Part shown: positions 41,927 to 52,442 of the stretch, piece after piece
How positions within the stretch are numbered: the stretch's first letter is position 1
How the letters are laid out: each line of letters opens with the position of its first letter
Source: Gimesia sp.
GTDB taxonomy: Bacteria > Planctomycetota > Planctomycetia > Planctomycetales > Planctomycetaceae
Reading direction: 5' to 3'
Assembly: GCA_002706765.1 (NCBI GenBank)
Contig: PAJV01000056.1
Coordinates: 1-64,000, forward strand
DNA length: 64,000 nucleotides
Notes under the pieces: model-generated
Told to the model about the DNA's origin: nothing
Databases searched by the model: none
What the model saw: the letters and a program-made list of their open reading frames with translations, nothing else
Program-made: the position numbers and the translations under genes

Positions 41927-43954
41927 TTATGTCATCCCTAACGCCTTCATTGCCGCAGTCATTGGGTCAGAAAAGAACACTGGGTCCACTCTTTCCACGA
42001 TGTCGCCTGACACTTCGAGGAAGTTGCGTTTGTTCTCCAGCGGAACCAATGCTCGGCGTGCCCCGTTATCCATTGCGACTTGCAGTGGTTCAGCCAGCGT
42101 GCGGAGCGATTTGATATTTCCCTGAATACTCAAGTCGCCGAGGATCACCAAACCGGCCAGAACCGATTGTCGCTTAATCGCCGAATAGACGGCGACCACT
42201 AAGGCGATACCAGCTTCACAGGGAACGTGGTTGCTGAGTAGGTCGATGGCCTCGACGTGAAAGTCGGTCGTATCGAACTGCTGACCAATTCCCATTTTTA
42301 CCTTCTGGCCTTGAAGGTAAGCGAAGGCTCGCTGGAGCGATTCCTTCATGGCACCTTCCACACCGCCAGCGATTTTGAGTTTGCCTGTTCCCGGTGATGT
42401 GCCCACCTCCAGCCGGTAAAGCCCCACTTTACCTTGGTCATCGACGGAGGCGGTATAGAGAGAGCCGGGAGCCAGTGGGTCCGCCGCAATCATGTCTCGA
42501 CCGCCTTGTTCGGGAACACCAACAAACCGTTCCTCACGAGACTCGCTGTCAATGAAAGAGAAAGAAGTCTGATGGTACTCGAATGACCCCATTTTCTTGA
42601 GTTGTTCCTTTACCCGGCGACGGCCTTCCAATGACAGTTCTAGAAGTTCTCCCAACTCATCCTTCGTCACTTCGCCGTGTGGATAGATCAGCTTGACCAG
42701 CCCTGACACCGATTTCCGAACGGCTTTCACATCACGAGCATTCAGATGAGAACCAAGTGCGAAATGCCGGTCGATTATTTCTGTGAAATTGTGCCTTCGA
42801 AGTTCTCTCAATGCCTCCGCCAAATAATCCACGACGAAGCCATAGTGGTCGGTAAAGAACTCAACTCGCATCTTTGGGATTTCCCAACCGGGGATGTAGA
42901 AGTGGATGCGGTCGAGAAAAGCCATGTCTTCTCGAATCACGTCAGGCATAGGCATGAATAGATGAGACGACCGAACCATAACCTCCACAGGTTGGTTGGT
43001 GTTGCCGAACATCGAAATCGATGCCATGCCGGAAAGCGAATCTTTGCCACGGGCAAACGTACCCGATTCGCAGTAGGTCTTGAGTGTAGTCACGACTTCC
43101 TTCGGCATCTTTTGAAGGTCAGCTACTTCATCGAACGCTACAGCATCCCACATTCCTACCAATCCCATCTTGCCGCTGGCCATGTTATAGAACAGGTTGG
43201 CCACCGTTGTCGGGCCTGTGAGGAGAATCGTGTATGGTGAAAGCTCCTGATAACCGTAGCTCTTGCCGGTTCCACGGGGGCCAAGTTCGACAAGGTTATA
43301 GTTTTGTTCACAAAGGCCCAACAGACGTACTAGAAAAAGCAGCTTCACTCGTCGTTCAAAAAACGACGGCTCCATACCGATGGTACGGAGCAACAGGTCG
43401 ATCCATTCATCCGTGGTGAACTGGCTGCGGCACTCCCGGTATTCTTCGAGGTCAAAGGTGGCAAGTTGAATCGGTTTGATACTGTCGATCCAGAATGGAC
43501 TACGTTTGCCTTTCTGCTCTTCATCGTACTGGTGACGCAAATCAATTTGTGCCCAAATACCTCCCATCAGTAGTCGGTCGTAATCCCGCATGAAATGTTC
43601 AGGGATGTGAACGAACTTATGGCCAAAGTTCTTGAGTTCAGCCCAGTATTTGTCGTCATCGGAGACGTAACGGACTTGCACCTTATCGATCAGAGTATGC
43701 TTTCCTTTGTCTTTCACAATCGATTGGGCTTTGTTGGACTCATCGGGGCGGACAAAGTTCGAGGATAATGTGTTATTGACCACCTTCAGCCCGGCGTCGA
43801 TGGCAACGGGATCATCGGTTGCGCAATACTTGCCCAGCAGGTATTCAAGGACGAAAACCGGGACGTTGGCCCCCACTTTCACCTTACGGACTAAATCTTT
43901 GCGAACGACTTTGCCCGCAAACACGAATGCCGCTTTTCGGTCTAATTCTGGCAT
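41927..43954 (-). CDS. brxL: BrxL, AAA+/Lon-like protein of BREX type 1
   Basis: 675 residues. Walker A is GPRGTGKS (225-232), with a FDEVADLQKM Walker B following. The N-terminal ~190 residues are the BrxL-specific domain. The C-terminal ~170 are Lon-protease-like (GDLSIQGNIKSLRTLAEPLQ). The canonical Lon serine sits in a PSAG context; here the same place reads PCEAG (578-582), so serine is missing although the lysine (about K615) is kept. BrxL is the BREX type 1 DNA-binding hexamer needed for phage restriction. It is the last core gene of the operon, 9 bp from pglZ. Confidence 0.92.
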   Translation of the reverse strand: MPELDRKAAFVFAGKVVRKDLVRKVKVGANVPVFVLEYLLGKYCATDDPVAIDAGLKVVNNTLSSNFVRPDESNKAQSIVKDKGKHTLIDKVQVRYVSDDDKYWAELKNFGHKFVHIPEHFMRDYDRLLMGGIWAQIDLRHQYDEEQKGKRSPFWIDSIKPIQLATFDLEEYRECRSQFTTDEWIDLLLRTIGMEPSFFERRVKLLFLVRLLGLCEQNYNLVELGPRGTGKSYGYQELSPYTILLTGPTTVANLFYNMASGKMGLVGMWDAVAFDEVADLQKMPKEVVTTLKTYCESGTFARGKDSLSGMASISMFGNTNQPVEVMVRSSHLFMPMPDVIREDMAFLDRIHFYIPGWEIPKMRVEFFTDHYGFVVDYLAEALRELRRHNFTEIIDRHFALGSHLNARDVKAVRKSVSGLVKLIYPHGEVTKDELGELLELSLEGRRRVKEQLKKMGSFEYHQTSFSFIDSESREERFVGVPEQGGRDMIAADPLAPGSLYTASVDDQGKVGLYRLEVGTSPGTGKLKIAGGVEGAMKESLQRAFAYLQGQKVKMGIGQQFDTTDFHVEAIDLLSNHVPCEAGIALVVAVYSAIKRQSVLAGLVILGDLSIQGNIKSLRTLAEPLQVAMDNGARRALVPLENKRNFLEVSGDIVERVDPVFFSDPMTAAMKALGMT

Positions 43955-43963
43955 GACTTATCC

Positions 43964-46555
43964 TCACATCGAAATGGCGACATCTACAGTCAGGGGAGCC
44001 GCCAGTTCTACACCCGTGGTGGCGTCTAGCAGGTAGACTCCCACTGTCTTCTGAGAAATCTCTTCCGACAACATCACGGTGACGGTATTTGGTTCAATTC
44101 GTTTGTTGTCCTCTTCAGAAATCTTTAAATTCACTTCCCCGGTCGCATCCTCGAATCCATATGAGGCACTCACCGGCAGCGACACACACTTCTTGCTGGC
44201 CCTCAATTCGATCCGTATTTTTGGTGGTTCAAATCCGAACAGGCTCGACTCGCTTTGACTTCCGGCAATCTGCACCGAGAAAAACCTTGTGGTCAGTTTA
44301 GCCGTACCGGGAGTTAACGTCCATTGGATGCCGGTAGTTTGGACTGATGGCTTTGCCGTCGAATGCAACACAACCACCGGCACAATCAATTCTTGTGGGG
44401 ATAAACCGCCGTGAAAATAAGCTCGTCCGCCTCCCTTGGATTTGAAGACAGCGAAGGTCCACGGGGTTGCTATGTCAAACTCGCTCTCAATACCCAGCGA
44501 GGTCAGTGATGTCCGTAGATAAGATGGTTCCGAAGTTCCGCCGGACCCTACCCACACCCGGCGATGCAGGTCTTCTGCTTTACCACCGGGGGCTTCGATC
44601 TTCATGTCCTCCCCGATCTCATCGGCAAACAGGTGCCCATGATCCGCTACTAGCACGATGGTCTTAATACCTTGGTCAGCCAGAATTCGAACTCCCCGTC
44701 GCAAATGGCTCAGTACACCGTCGATTTGCAGCCGGGCCTGTGACATGTTGTCTGCCTCGCCTAGTTCATCAATTTCTTGTGAGGTGATCAGAATCAAGTC
44801 GGCATTCTGAATGCCGTCCCTGACTTTCTTGGCGGGCTTAGGTAGAAGGTCGTCCAGCTTGGTATCGAAGACCTTTACTCCCGCATGTTCTTTCAGAAAT
44901 GCCACTCGGTCCTTTCGATTCTTGATGACCTTACCGTCGATCTCCAGTGCGAGCTTCCCTCCCCCTACGCTGACCACCTTGGCCGACTCGTGAGCCTTGG
45001 GGAGTAGAGCCGCCATGCCGATCTCAGTGATTGTGGGCATGGTGCCAATGGCTGGCTGAACCTCCAGCTTGAAATCGTCGGAGAGCAACCGGCATAGCTC
45101 ACGAGCCATCTCAAACCGCAAAGCGTCCACCCAGACGTAAGCAACTTTGCCTTCGCCCAGAAGTGGCTTCACCTGCTTCTCGAAGATATCCCGCTGCCTC
45201 AGCAATCCTTTGATGGGATGCTTGGCCTTCGAGAACTGCGTGATGAAGTGTTTGGCTAACTCGGAACCGACTTCGGTGTATCGCTGCTCTGCTTTGGTGA
45301 TGAGCTTTTCCAGCCCGTGATGATCGTTGCTTGCGGCAAACTCAAAGTTGTACTTGCGGCTCTCCATGTGCCGGTGGTGCGTGTCGAGCAAGCACCATGG
45401 CTCATCATCGTCGGCATACGCTCTGACGAGGGCCGGAACTGTCGTGGGAGCATTCTTCAGTGCCTTGCCCACACGGTCGGCTTCGACCAAGACCTCGGCG
45501 GAGGAAGAGATCAGCGCCCATCGAGCCTGAATTGCCGGAACCACATCGGCCCAGAATCTTGAGAGGCGATACTCGGCCAACTCCAGCAGGTCCGAAGTCG
45601 CCGACTTGAGCAATTCGCTTTCCACATGTATAAGCAAAGCCCGTTCAATGCACGGGAAGGTTTCGTTCTCTGTGAGTGGTTCCACGGGAAATTCAAGCTG
45701 ATCGAGGCCAAGTTCTTGTTCGACCTTGTTGGCCACGGTGACGTAGCTGTCTCGCACTTCCCGGTCGTTTCGCCATGTGCGAGCCAATCGGATGCAGGCA
45801 TCAATGCCGCCATTGCTATTGGCCACTGGAACCGACGAGAGTGACACTGGTACTTGCTTATTGAGGACGGTCAATAAATCGGTCAGCAGTACATGCCGAC
45901 TCAATTGTAATCGCCAGTTCGAGAGGGCATCCGCAGCGGGGAGTTCAATGTCGAAGCTGATTTGCAACAGATGACGAAGTTCCTTCTGGGCGTCCTTTTT
46001 GCCGACCTCTTCATCGTGCTGGTCGCTGTGTAAGAAGGCCAAGGCAACTTCCTGTGGATTGGCCGAGTCGAAGATGAGTTTTAACACGCCGGTTGAAATA
46101 TCAATTCCCTGTTCGGCCAACGAATTCAGATCGGCCAATGACAACTTGCCCGACTCCACTTGTCGTTCGATTTCACCAACTTGATCCTCGCCCAAAATCG
46201 GCTTGAGAGCATTACGAGCTAAGACGGAAAGGCGAGTGTTGCAGGCAGGTGGTTGTTGCCGGGGTTGCATGACTATCCCCGCACAATCGAGTTCAATCAG
46301 AGCGCTATAGGTCTTCTCACGCTCGACAGGGACGTACACGACCAACCGGGGCGGTTGTCCGTCGTTGAGCAGATGGTCGATCTCTTTGCGCAACTGAAGA
46401 AAGCTGCCTTCGTAATGGGCGACGGTGGTGTTTGGCAGGGTGAGTTCCGCTACCGCTGCGTCATAGGCTTTCTCCGGGTCGTACCAGACGACCAGCCCCT
46501 TGTCATCAACCTGTTTGGCGATGAGTTGTACGAGATGTTCAGTGACAACAGCCAT
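43964..46555 (-). CDS. pglZ: PglZ, alkaline-phosphatase-superfamily BREX protein
   Basis: 863 residues. The PglZ catalytic domain carries the metal-binding VWVDALRFE (474-482, D477) and VADHGH (636-641, D638/H639/H641), as in the alkaline phosphatase superfamily. The N-terminal ~400 residues are helical and contain a LVVWYDPEKAYD block typical of BREX PglZ. The C-terminus is beta-rich. PglZ is required for both phage exclusion and host methylation in BREX. In this locus it lies between an inserted TIM-barrel gene and brxL, in the type 1 gene order. Confidence 0.92.
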   Translation of the reverse strand: MAVVTEHLVQLIAKQVDDKGLVVWYDPEKAYDAAVAELTLPNTTVAHYEGSFLQLRKEIDHLLNDGQPPRLVVYVPVEREKTYSALIELDCAGIVMQPRQQPPACNTRLSVLARNALKPILGEDQVGEIERQVESGKLSLADLNSLAEQGIDISTGVLKLIFDSANPQEVALAFLHSDQHDEEVGKKDAQKELRHLLQISFDIELPAADALSNWRLQLSRHVLLTDLLTVLNKQVPVSLSSVPVANSNGGIDACIRLARTWRNDREVRDSYVTVANKVEQELGLDQLEFPVEPLTENETFPCIERALLIHVESELLKSATSDLLELAEYRLSRFWADVVPAIQARWALISSSAEVLVEADRVGKALKNAPTTVPALVRAYADDDEPWCLLDTHHRHMESRKYNFEFAASNDHHGLEKLITKAEQRYTEVGSELAKHFITQFSKAKHPIKGLLRQRDIFEKQVKPLLGEGKVAYVWVDALRFEMARELCRLLSDDFKLEVQPAIGTMPTITEIGMAALLPKAHESAKVVSVGGGKLALEIDGKVIKNRKDRVAFLKEHAGVKVFDTKLDDLLPKPAKKVRDGIQNADLILITSQEIDELGEADNMSQARLQIDGVLSHLRRGVRILADQGIKTIVLVADHGHLFADEIGEDMKIEAPGGKAEDLHRRVWVGSGGTSEPSYLRTSLTSLGIESEFDIATPWTFAVFKSKGGGRAYFHGGLSPQELIVPVVVLHSTAKPSVQTTGIQWTLTPGTAKLTTRFFSVQIAGSQSESSLFGFEPPKIRIELRASKKCVSLPVSASYGFEDATGEVNLKISEEDNKRIEPNTVTVMLSEEISQKTVGVYLLDATTGVELAAPLTVDVAISM

Positions 46556-46576
46556 TTCTTTGACAATACTCCTTAG

Positions 46577-47374
46577 TTACTTCGAAGAGACATCAGGGCC
46601 ACAATTAGGGCCTGCCTGCCGCCTCTGATCCAAATTTTCGTCTTGATCCGGCAAGTGCCAACTCGAAGAGATGCAGCACCAGAGAGCTGAAAAGACACTC
46701 TCAGCGGACTTGATTTCGTCATCGATATCACTTGATTTCACAGGCGTCTCCAGAATGATCGGAGTTGCCTCGCTTAGCCAATGAGCCACTCGCTGGAAGG
46801 CCCGAATGCTCTCAAAATTCAATCTTTCATGTCGGCTTTGCGAGTTGACATAACTCATGTGAACCTGTCGCAGTCGATCATGAAACAGTTCAAGAAACGT
46901 CTCCGCTTCCTGCATCGTGGGATCGACCTGCCGTGCGTGACCGATATCAAAACAAAATGTTGCATCGGGAAGCTTCTCGAAAACCGTCCGTAACTGAGCA
47001 GCTGTCCGTCCAATCTCCTTGCGCTTGTCCATGTTCTCGATGCAGACCGCTGGCCCAAGCGACCGCCAAAGCGAGAAGTCCTCGATTACATCAGGATGAA
47101 CGATGATCGCCCAACCTCGGTCAGCAACCTTTCGAAGCTTCTCGACAAATTCGGATTCAGAGAAGCGAGTTCGTTTGCTTGGTGCGTGGAACGAGACGTA
47201 TTCGAACGGCAGTAGGTCATTCTCCAATCGATCCAGTGACTCCAATAATGGATCGAGTTCATCTTCCCGCAGTGCCGATAGTTCCACTGCATTGGCACGT
47301 TGATGTGTCGCTACCCGCAGGCCTCGTCGCACGTCGTCCAAGGCAATACTGCCTGTTGAAAATCCAATTTTCAT
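46577..47374 (-). CDS. TIM-barrel protein (xylose-isomerase/AP-endonuclease-2 fold) inside BREX
   Basis: 265 residues from ATG 47374 (MKIGFSTGSIALDDV), one base after the stop of the nucleotidyltransferase gene. The barrel shows a beta-strand series: KIGFSTG, NAVELSAL, YVSFHAPSK, AIIVHPDV, AVCIENMD, TFCFDIGHARQVDP, QVHMSYVNS and PIILETPV. The H, E, D and H residues at strand ends match the metal-binding set of the AP endonuclease 2/xylose isomerase fold. The likely reaction is metal-dependent hydrolysis or isomerisation of a phospho-sugar or abasic site, unproven. It is not a known core BREX gene, yet is placed between pglX and pglZ in the operon. Confidence 0.75.
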   Translation of the reverse strand: MKIGFSTGSIALDDVRRGLRVATHQRANAVELSALREDELDPLLESLDRLENDLLPFEYVSFHAPSKRTRFSESEFVEKLRKVADRGWAIIVHPDVIEDFSLWRSLGPAVCIENMDKRKEIGRTAAQLRTVFEKLPDATFCFDIGHARQVDPTMQEAETFLELFHDRLRQVHMSYVNSQSRHERLNFESIRAFQRVAHWLSEATPIILETPVKSSDIDDEIKSAESVFSALWCCISSSWHLPDQDENLDQRRQAGPNCGPDVSSK

Positions 47375-47375
47375 C

Positions 47376-48482
47376 TTAGAACACTCCGTATTCACAAGTA
47401 AACTCCCGCAAGGGAGTGTCGATCTCAAAACACATACTTCTCAGTGTCGCTTGCAGCCGGTGGCTGATCTCCCGACATTTCAGGAAAATGGCATCGGTGT
47501 AGACGTCCTCTTCGCTCAGTATACCAAGATGGTCCCGAACCGTCTTATCGTTGATCTGGCCAAGAAACTCTTCGTAAATACACAAGAAGGCCCTACAAGG
47601 CTCATCCAGTCCCAATTCTCGTAACGTCCACACGAGAATGTTGAGCGGCGTCGAGTGAACGAAGTTTAACAGGTGTTTTTGAAGCTTCATTTGGTAGTCA
47701 CCGGAATTCGCTCCATCGCTTAGAAGCGACTCGTTTTTGTAGCAGCTGAATACCATCAATAAACCAGCGACGAAGAGCAGCTTCCTTGAAGTCCGCAGTT
47801 TGATGTTTCGAATCGCCCATTTCTTTCCTCCTTGATCCCAGTCCTTATAAGCAAAGTCTACGCACATCGTCCGCCAGTATCGAACAACGTCGTTCATTAG
47901 AAATCGGGGAATGCGAGACTCATCATCGGGTTGGCTATGGAAGTTTGAATCACTCATCAGATATCTATTGAGAATCTGACGAACAATGCGAGCGTAGGAA
48001 CCTCCCAGTTCGTCATCAGAATCACGCAACGACGTTGCTTCCAGCAACAGAAGAACTCGCTGTGTGGTATTTCGGTTCGTGTCGGCCTGACCTCCGATGT
48101 GATGCACAATTTCATGACTAAACGCCATGTTTCCGAAGATGCCTTCCGCACCCGGTCCTTTCAGTGATACATCTTTGTAATTCATCTCTGCCAGAGTCAT
48201 TTCGATTTCTCTGGCGGCGACTCGATGTTGCGTATCAGCTTGACCGTCAACCAGCATGGTCCAGTCCACGTCGCTGCCACTGGTCCACTCACGGCGAGCC
48301 AATGAACCGAAGACAACCACATCCACATCGTCCGATGTAAACTGTCGCAACGTTTTAAGAAGCAAATCCTGCACCGCAAAAGCATCCGCTTGTGCAGCCA
48401 CCATCGTGGGCCATTCTTTGCCACTGTCGGCACTGAACTGCGCCACATAGTCGAAAGCGGGGTCAATTGAGCCATTGGGCAT
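47376..48482 (-). CDS. Nucleotidyltransferase inside the BREX operon
   Basis: 368 residues from ATG 48482, whose first base is shared with the TAA of pglX (TAATG), so translation is coupled. The Pol-beta-type nucleotidyltransferase signature is VVVFGSLARREWTSGSDVDW, i.e. GS (59-60) with the metal aspartates D71 and D73. The third aspartate is not obvious. The helical C-terminal ~250 residues include DVVRYWRTMCVDFAYK. Enzymes with this motif transfer nucleotides to RNA, proteins or antibiotics; minimal ones (MNT) adenylylate HEPN toxins. A HEPN protein is encoded two genes upstream, so the pair is intriguing. Confidence 0.78.
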   Translation of the reverse strand: MPNGSIDPAFDYVAQFSADSGKEWPTMVAAQADAFAVQDLLLKTLRQFTSDDVDVVVFGSLARREWTSGSDVDWTMLVDGQADTQHRVAAREIEMTLAEMNYKDVSLKGPGAEGIFGNMAFSHEIVHHIGGQADTNRNTTQRVLLLLEATSLRDSDDELGGSYARIVRQILNRYLMSDSNFHSQPDDESRIPRFLMNDVVRYWRTMCVDFAYKDWDQGGKKWAIRNIKLRTSRKLLFVAGLLMVFSCYKNESLLSDGANSGDYQMKLQKHLLNFVHSTPLNILVWTLRELGLDEPCRAFLCIYEEFLGQINDKTVRDHLGILSEEDVYTDAIFLKCREISHRLQATLRSMCFEIDTPLREFTCEYGVF

Positions 48483-51400
48483 TACTTCACCAATCCTTTC
48501 TGATGTAGTTGCTTGCCGATGGATGACCACTCGTATTTGCCTGCGAGTAGCTCGTTCCAGTATTTCTTGGCAACCTTCCAAGGGACCAGTTCGTGGAGCG
48601 GGGCGATGTTCAGGACGACTCCATCGTTGAGGTCCGGTTCGAGATGCAGGTTTGCTGCCCGGCGCAGCTTGTCCTCGAAGTCCCGCAGTTCAGAGAGGAA
48701 GTCTTCCTGTTTTTCTGCTTCCTTGGCAATTCGCTTGGCTTCCTTACCAGAGTCGCCAGCGACGGCACTCTGGCTGCGAAGTGCTTCGAGACGGCTGGTT
48801 TCCAATCGAATCTTTGGTTCGACGTAATTTACCAACGCTTTGAAGAGCAGGTCTTTGTCCAACTGGTGGTAATACAACCAGATGGCGTAGTTCTTCTTCA
48901 AGGATTGGAGCAACCAGTAGATCGGGGCGCTTCTGCGGCTCTGCGAGTACCTAGTCACATGATCGTCCCAGAAACCGTTTTTTCCGGGTTTGCGAAGGTA
49001 GTCTCGAATCTTCTTAACGCCGAGGATGTCGCACGCCTCTGTTTCGACGGCATCTCCTCGGCCCTCAGAAATGACATCACATACATCTCGAATACGCCTC
49101 ACGATGTCATCAGCGTGGTCCGGGTCGTCAACTAGGATGGCAAGCGTTTGAGAATCTTGAGGAAGTCCACCGGCTTGACTTTGCAAACTGCCGGGTGTGT
49201 CCTGAATGGCTTGTGGAGGATACGACGGAAGAACACTGTAAGGACTCTTTGATGCAAGCTCGTTTGCGAGTTCGGAATAAGACTTTAGCCCCCATCGTCC
49301 GAAAACAATGCCGACCGAGTGCGAAAGAAGCATCCCTGCAATAGTCGAGTCGCTCAGACTAGGAGTGTCTTCGTCGTCACGTTGCCCATCCGACGAGTCA
49401 TCGTCGTCATCGAACACGTTGATTTCCCGCAGCCGACGAACATCTTGTTGAGTCATTCCGTATGCTGCATTCACTGTGCGATCCCAGTCGGCGTCAATGG
49501 CAGTAACTCGTTGCTGCAATGTAAGAAATTGGCCTCGCACGTTCCGAATCAAAGCAGTAAGGCTTGTGCAATTGGGCAGGCCGCAGTAAACGGCACTGGT
49601 CTCGTTAATGGCGTCCAGCGATCGAAGATTCTGAATCAGATCATTGGTGGCTGCTTCAAGGCGAGGGAGGTCATCGCATTCGATGCCTTTCCACGGTAGA
49701 GTCTTAATGATGCCGCTCATAAACTTCCCAGCGTTTGACTGTAGCTCGATGAGGCTGGTGATTAGCTTCGAGTTTACCCACCCTAAAATGGCTATGTTGC
49801 TCACCTTCGATTCTGAGAAGATGACTGGCCCTTGACTTGTGAAGAGGCAGCCAGAAGGCAGAACTCGTGCGCTAAAGCCACGCCCGCTGCGTAGCGAGTA
49901 TGTCGCCCCCGGTCGCCGCCAATAGTCCGAAGCTTGACGTGCTTGGGCATCAGTTCCGTTCACACGAATGTTCGCTTCACGCATCTCTTTTCCGTCGCTA
50001 TCCCATCCGACGACGAGATGAATGTTACCGTAATACCTCTGATAGCCACCGCCTTTAGCGAGATGCTCCCACCTGTTGTTTGGCCCAATCATGTCGGGAG
50101 CGACTTCCCAGCGGAGCCGGATGAACCGAAAATCATCCCACGTAGTCATCCCTTGTCGAGCCGTTCCTACGGTTGGCTCAAACTTGCTTGGTAACACAAG
50201 CAAGTCGGCGACCTTAGAAGGGAGAGAGTAAAGAATCTTGTAATTGGGAAAACGCTTAAACACGCTCGGAAGTAGGCGGAATGCAACCGATTCCCCACCG
50301 TTGTCGATCCTGATCGCTTTGGATAACTGTTCTTCACGTCCGGCTTGACGACGGACATCGAAAGCTACAAGTGGATGGCGAGGTAATGGATCGGCAACAA
50401 AGGTGTAAGCAGCAGACTCTACAAGGGCCGCATCCATGACCGCTGCACCAAGATCTGCAATAGTCACAATCCTGTCAATAAGAATATCGTGCCTCCAATT
50501 TCGAAGGCGGGTGGCGACCATGAAAGAGCGAGATGTAATTGCTCCTCCAATGCCAGTACATAAATGGAGAGATCGTTCAACAAATGTTGCAAGTAATTCC
50601 GTGTAGCTGAGTGGAAATGCCTTCTTTAAGTATGCAAAAGCCCTTTCTGGTGCGAGACCGAACGGTGGATTCATAAGCACCACGTCATAGCGATTTTGGC
50701 ACAAATCCACAAAGGCAAAGCCCCGTACAGCGTCCTCCGTGAATAGCCTGCGTTGCAGACGCTGGCCATTCTGCGCTTTTTCGGCGTAGGACCGCAGAGC
50801 TTCAATAACTTTTTCTTCTGCTTGCTCGAAGAATTGAGAGTCAGTGATTTCCTTTACCGAGAAGACTTTGACTACCGGCTCGCTTGGTTTGTCGAACAGA
50901 GTCCGCTGAATCGAGATGCCACCGATTTCGTACTGCCGCTTGGCTTCACGGATCGCATCTCGAATTTCTTCTTCGATCTTGAGCAGCGATCCAGCCTCAC
51001 CTGCCAGTTTCATTTTATCGAAGACGACTTCCACGACTTGGCCGAGGACTTTCGGTTCAAGCTGTCCGACAAACTCTTTGAGCATTTGCTCTTCACCCGG
51101 CATCGGTTCCGCACAGACGAAGTTGGAGCGGGTGATCGTCGGGCGGTCCTTCTTCAGCCCCATATCCTGATATGCTCGCTGGCAACGCAGCCAAAGGGCC
51201 AACGCTGCAATCTGGCTGGCCCGCAGGTCAATGTCGATGCCGTGCAGGTTGTGGGCGAGAATCAACCGAGGAACATCACGTTCCAAGTCTTCCAACTTCG
51301 GGTAATCCTTCTGAAGCGCCGGGCCGAGGTCGGGGTCGGCGTAGGCTTCCTCGTAAATCGTCAGCAATAGGTCGAAGCAGTACAGCAGGAAGTGACCGCT

Positions 51401-52441
51401 GCCACAGGCTGGGTCGAGAATCTTCAATTCCCGTGGGTCCTTCTTTTGGCGGTGAAGAATGGGGACTGGGAGCTTGAGCAGTTCTTCCTGCGAAAGATCG
51501 TCTTGCCCCTCAGCGGCATCCTTGGGCGGTTGTTCGTCTTCCTTGAGGAAATTGTCGGTGGGGCGACGAACCATGTACCGGCATTGATCCTTGAGCCTCG
51601 TCTCGCCTTTACGCATCTCGTACCAGATGCGCCCCAACGTGTTGTCAGTCAGGAACTCGACCACATAGCGGGGTGTGAAAAACTGATTTCGGAAGGCCAG
51701 TTCGTAAGAATTGCGGGGTGCTTGGCTTTCCTTGCGTGCTTTATCTCGCAATTCCTTGGGCGTGAAATACTGGTAGACCCAGCCGATGGTTTCGTCCTGC
51801 GACCAGATTAGCGGCCATTGTTCTCGTAACTCAGTTTCCTCGGCCTTGATTCCGCCGCCATTGAGCAGGTCGAGAACTTCATCCAACGTCTTCTGTCGAG
51901 GGTACAGGCGATTGGCCGGATCGTTGGGATTGAAAAGCACGCCGATTTCGTCGGAGAGTGCCCCACCCAGCCAGTCCAAGAAATGACGGTAGGCAACATC
52001 CTGATGTCCGGTGTTGTAGAGCCGTTCATCTTCCTCATGGTCGGCTAGATAGAACTTCACGCCATTGGAGTTCACACCCCGACTCACTGCTTCACGAAAC
52101 TTCTGCCCTCCTACATAGACATCACGGGCTTCCATCATCTTGTAGGCACAGAGGCGATTGAGGTGCGTGAAGGCAATTTCCCGCACCAACTGATCGAGAG
52201 CCTCCTTCGGCTTGAACCCACGGGCCTTGATGTGGGCGAAGTGATCGAGAATATCTTTGCGTGCCGCCCGATCCTCGTCAGTCGTCAAGTTATTCATCTC
52301 GGCGTTTGAATCGGCAATGACCTTTTCATCTTTGGTAAAGATGGTGTACTTCCCCTCAAGCTCCTGTGAAATGGAGTCTTCCAGTAGCTTGCGGCACTGC
52401 GTCACGACATTGCGGAGCTTGTTGCGAATCTCTTGGTCCAT
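48482..52441 (-). CDS. pglX: PglX, BREX adenine-specific DNA methyltransferase
   Basis: 1319 residues. The SAM site is ILDPACGSGHF (about 341-351) and the catalytic site is NPPF (591-594), in the order of gamma N6-adenine methylases. A long N-terminal helical region with RNQFFTPRYVVEFL and a C-terminal target-recognition and coiled-coil part complete it. PglX marks host DNA at a non-palindromic site and is needed for BREX discrimination of self and phage DNA. The specificity cannot be read from sequence. It follows the inserted HEPN gene by one base and overlaps the nucleotidyltransferase gene by one base. Confidence 0.93.
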   Translation of the reverse strand: MDQEIRNKLRNVVTQCRKLLEDSISQELEGKYTIFTKDEKVIADSNAEMNNLTTDEDRAARKDILDHFAHIKARGFKPKEALDQLVREIAFTHLNRLCAYKMMEARDVYVGGQKFREAVSRGVNSNGVKFYLADHEEDERLYNTGHQDVAYRHFLDWLGGALSDEIGVLFNPNDPANRLYPRQKTLDEVLDLLNGGGIKAEETELREQWPLIWSQDETIGWVYQYFTPKELRDKARKESQAPRNSYELAFRNQFFTPRYVVEFLTDNTLGRIWYEMRKGETRLKDQCRYMVRRPTDNFLKEDEQPPKDAAEGQDDLSQEELLKLPVPILHRQKKDPRELKILDPACGSGHFLLYCFDLLLTIYEEAYADPDLGPALQKDYPKLEDLERDVPRLILAHNLHGIDIDLRASQIAALALWLRCQRAYQDMGLKKDRPTITRSNFVCAEPMPGEEQMLKEFVGQLEPKVLGQVVEVVFDKMKLAGEAGSLLKIEEEIRDAIREAKRQYEIGGISIQRTLFDKPSEPVVKVFSVKEITDSQFFEQAEEKVIEALRSYAEKAQNGQRLQRRLFTEDAVRGFAFVDLCQNRYDVVLMNPPFGLAPERAFAYLKKAFPLSYTELLATFVERSLHLCTGIGGAITSRSFMVATRLRNWRHDILIDRIVTIADLGAAVMDAALVESAAYTFVADPLPRHPLVAFDVRRQAGREEQLSKAIRIDNGGESVAFRLLPSVFKRFPNYKILYSLPSKVADLLVLPSKFEPTVGTARQGMTTWDDFRFIRLRWEVAPDMIGPNNRWEHLAKGGGYQRYYGNIHLVVGWDSDGKEMREANIRVNGTDAQARQASDYWRRPGATYSLRSGRGFSARVLPSGCLFTSQGPVIFSESKVSNIAILGWVNSKLITSLIELQSNAGKFMSGIIKTLPWKGIECDDLPRLEAATNDLIQNLRSLDAINETSAVYCGLPNCTSLTALIRNVRGQFLTLQQRVTAIDADWDRTVNAAYGMTQQDVRRLREINVFDDDDDSSDGQRDDEDTPSLSDSTIAGMLLSHSVGIVFGRWGLKSYSELANELASKSPYSVLPSYPPQAIQDTPGSLQSQAGGLPQDSQTLAILVDDPDHADDIVRRIRDVCDVISEGRGDAVETEACDILGVKKIRDYLRKPGKNGFWDDHVTRYSQSRRSAPIYWLLQSLKKNYAIWLYYHQLDKDLLFKALVNYVEPKIRLETSRLEALRSQSAVAGDSGKEAKRIAKEAEKQEDFLSELRDFEDKLRRAANLHLEPDLNDGVVLNIAPLHELVPWKVAKKYWNELLAGKYEWSSIGKQLHQKGLVK

Positions 52442-52442
52442 A

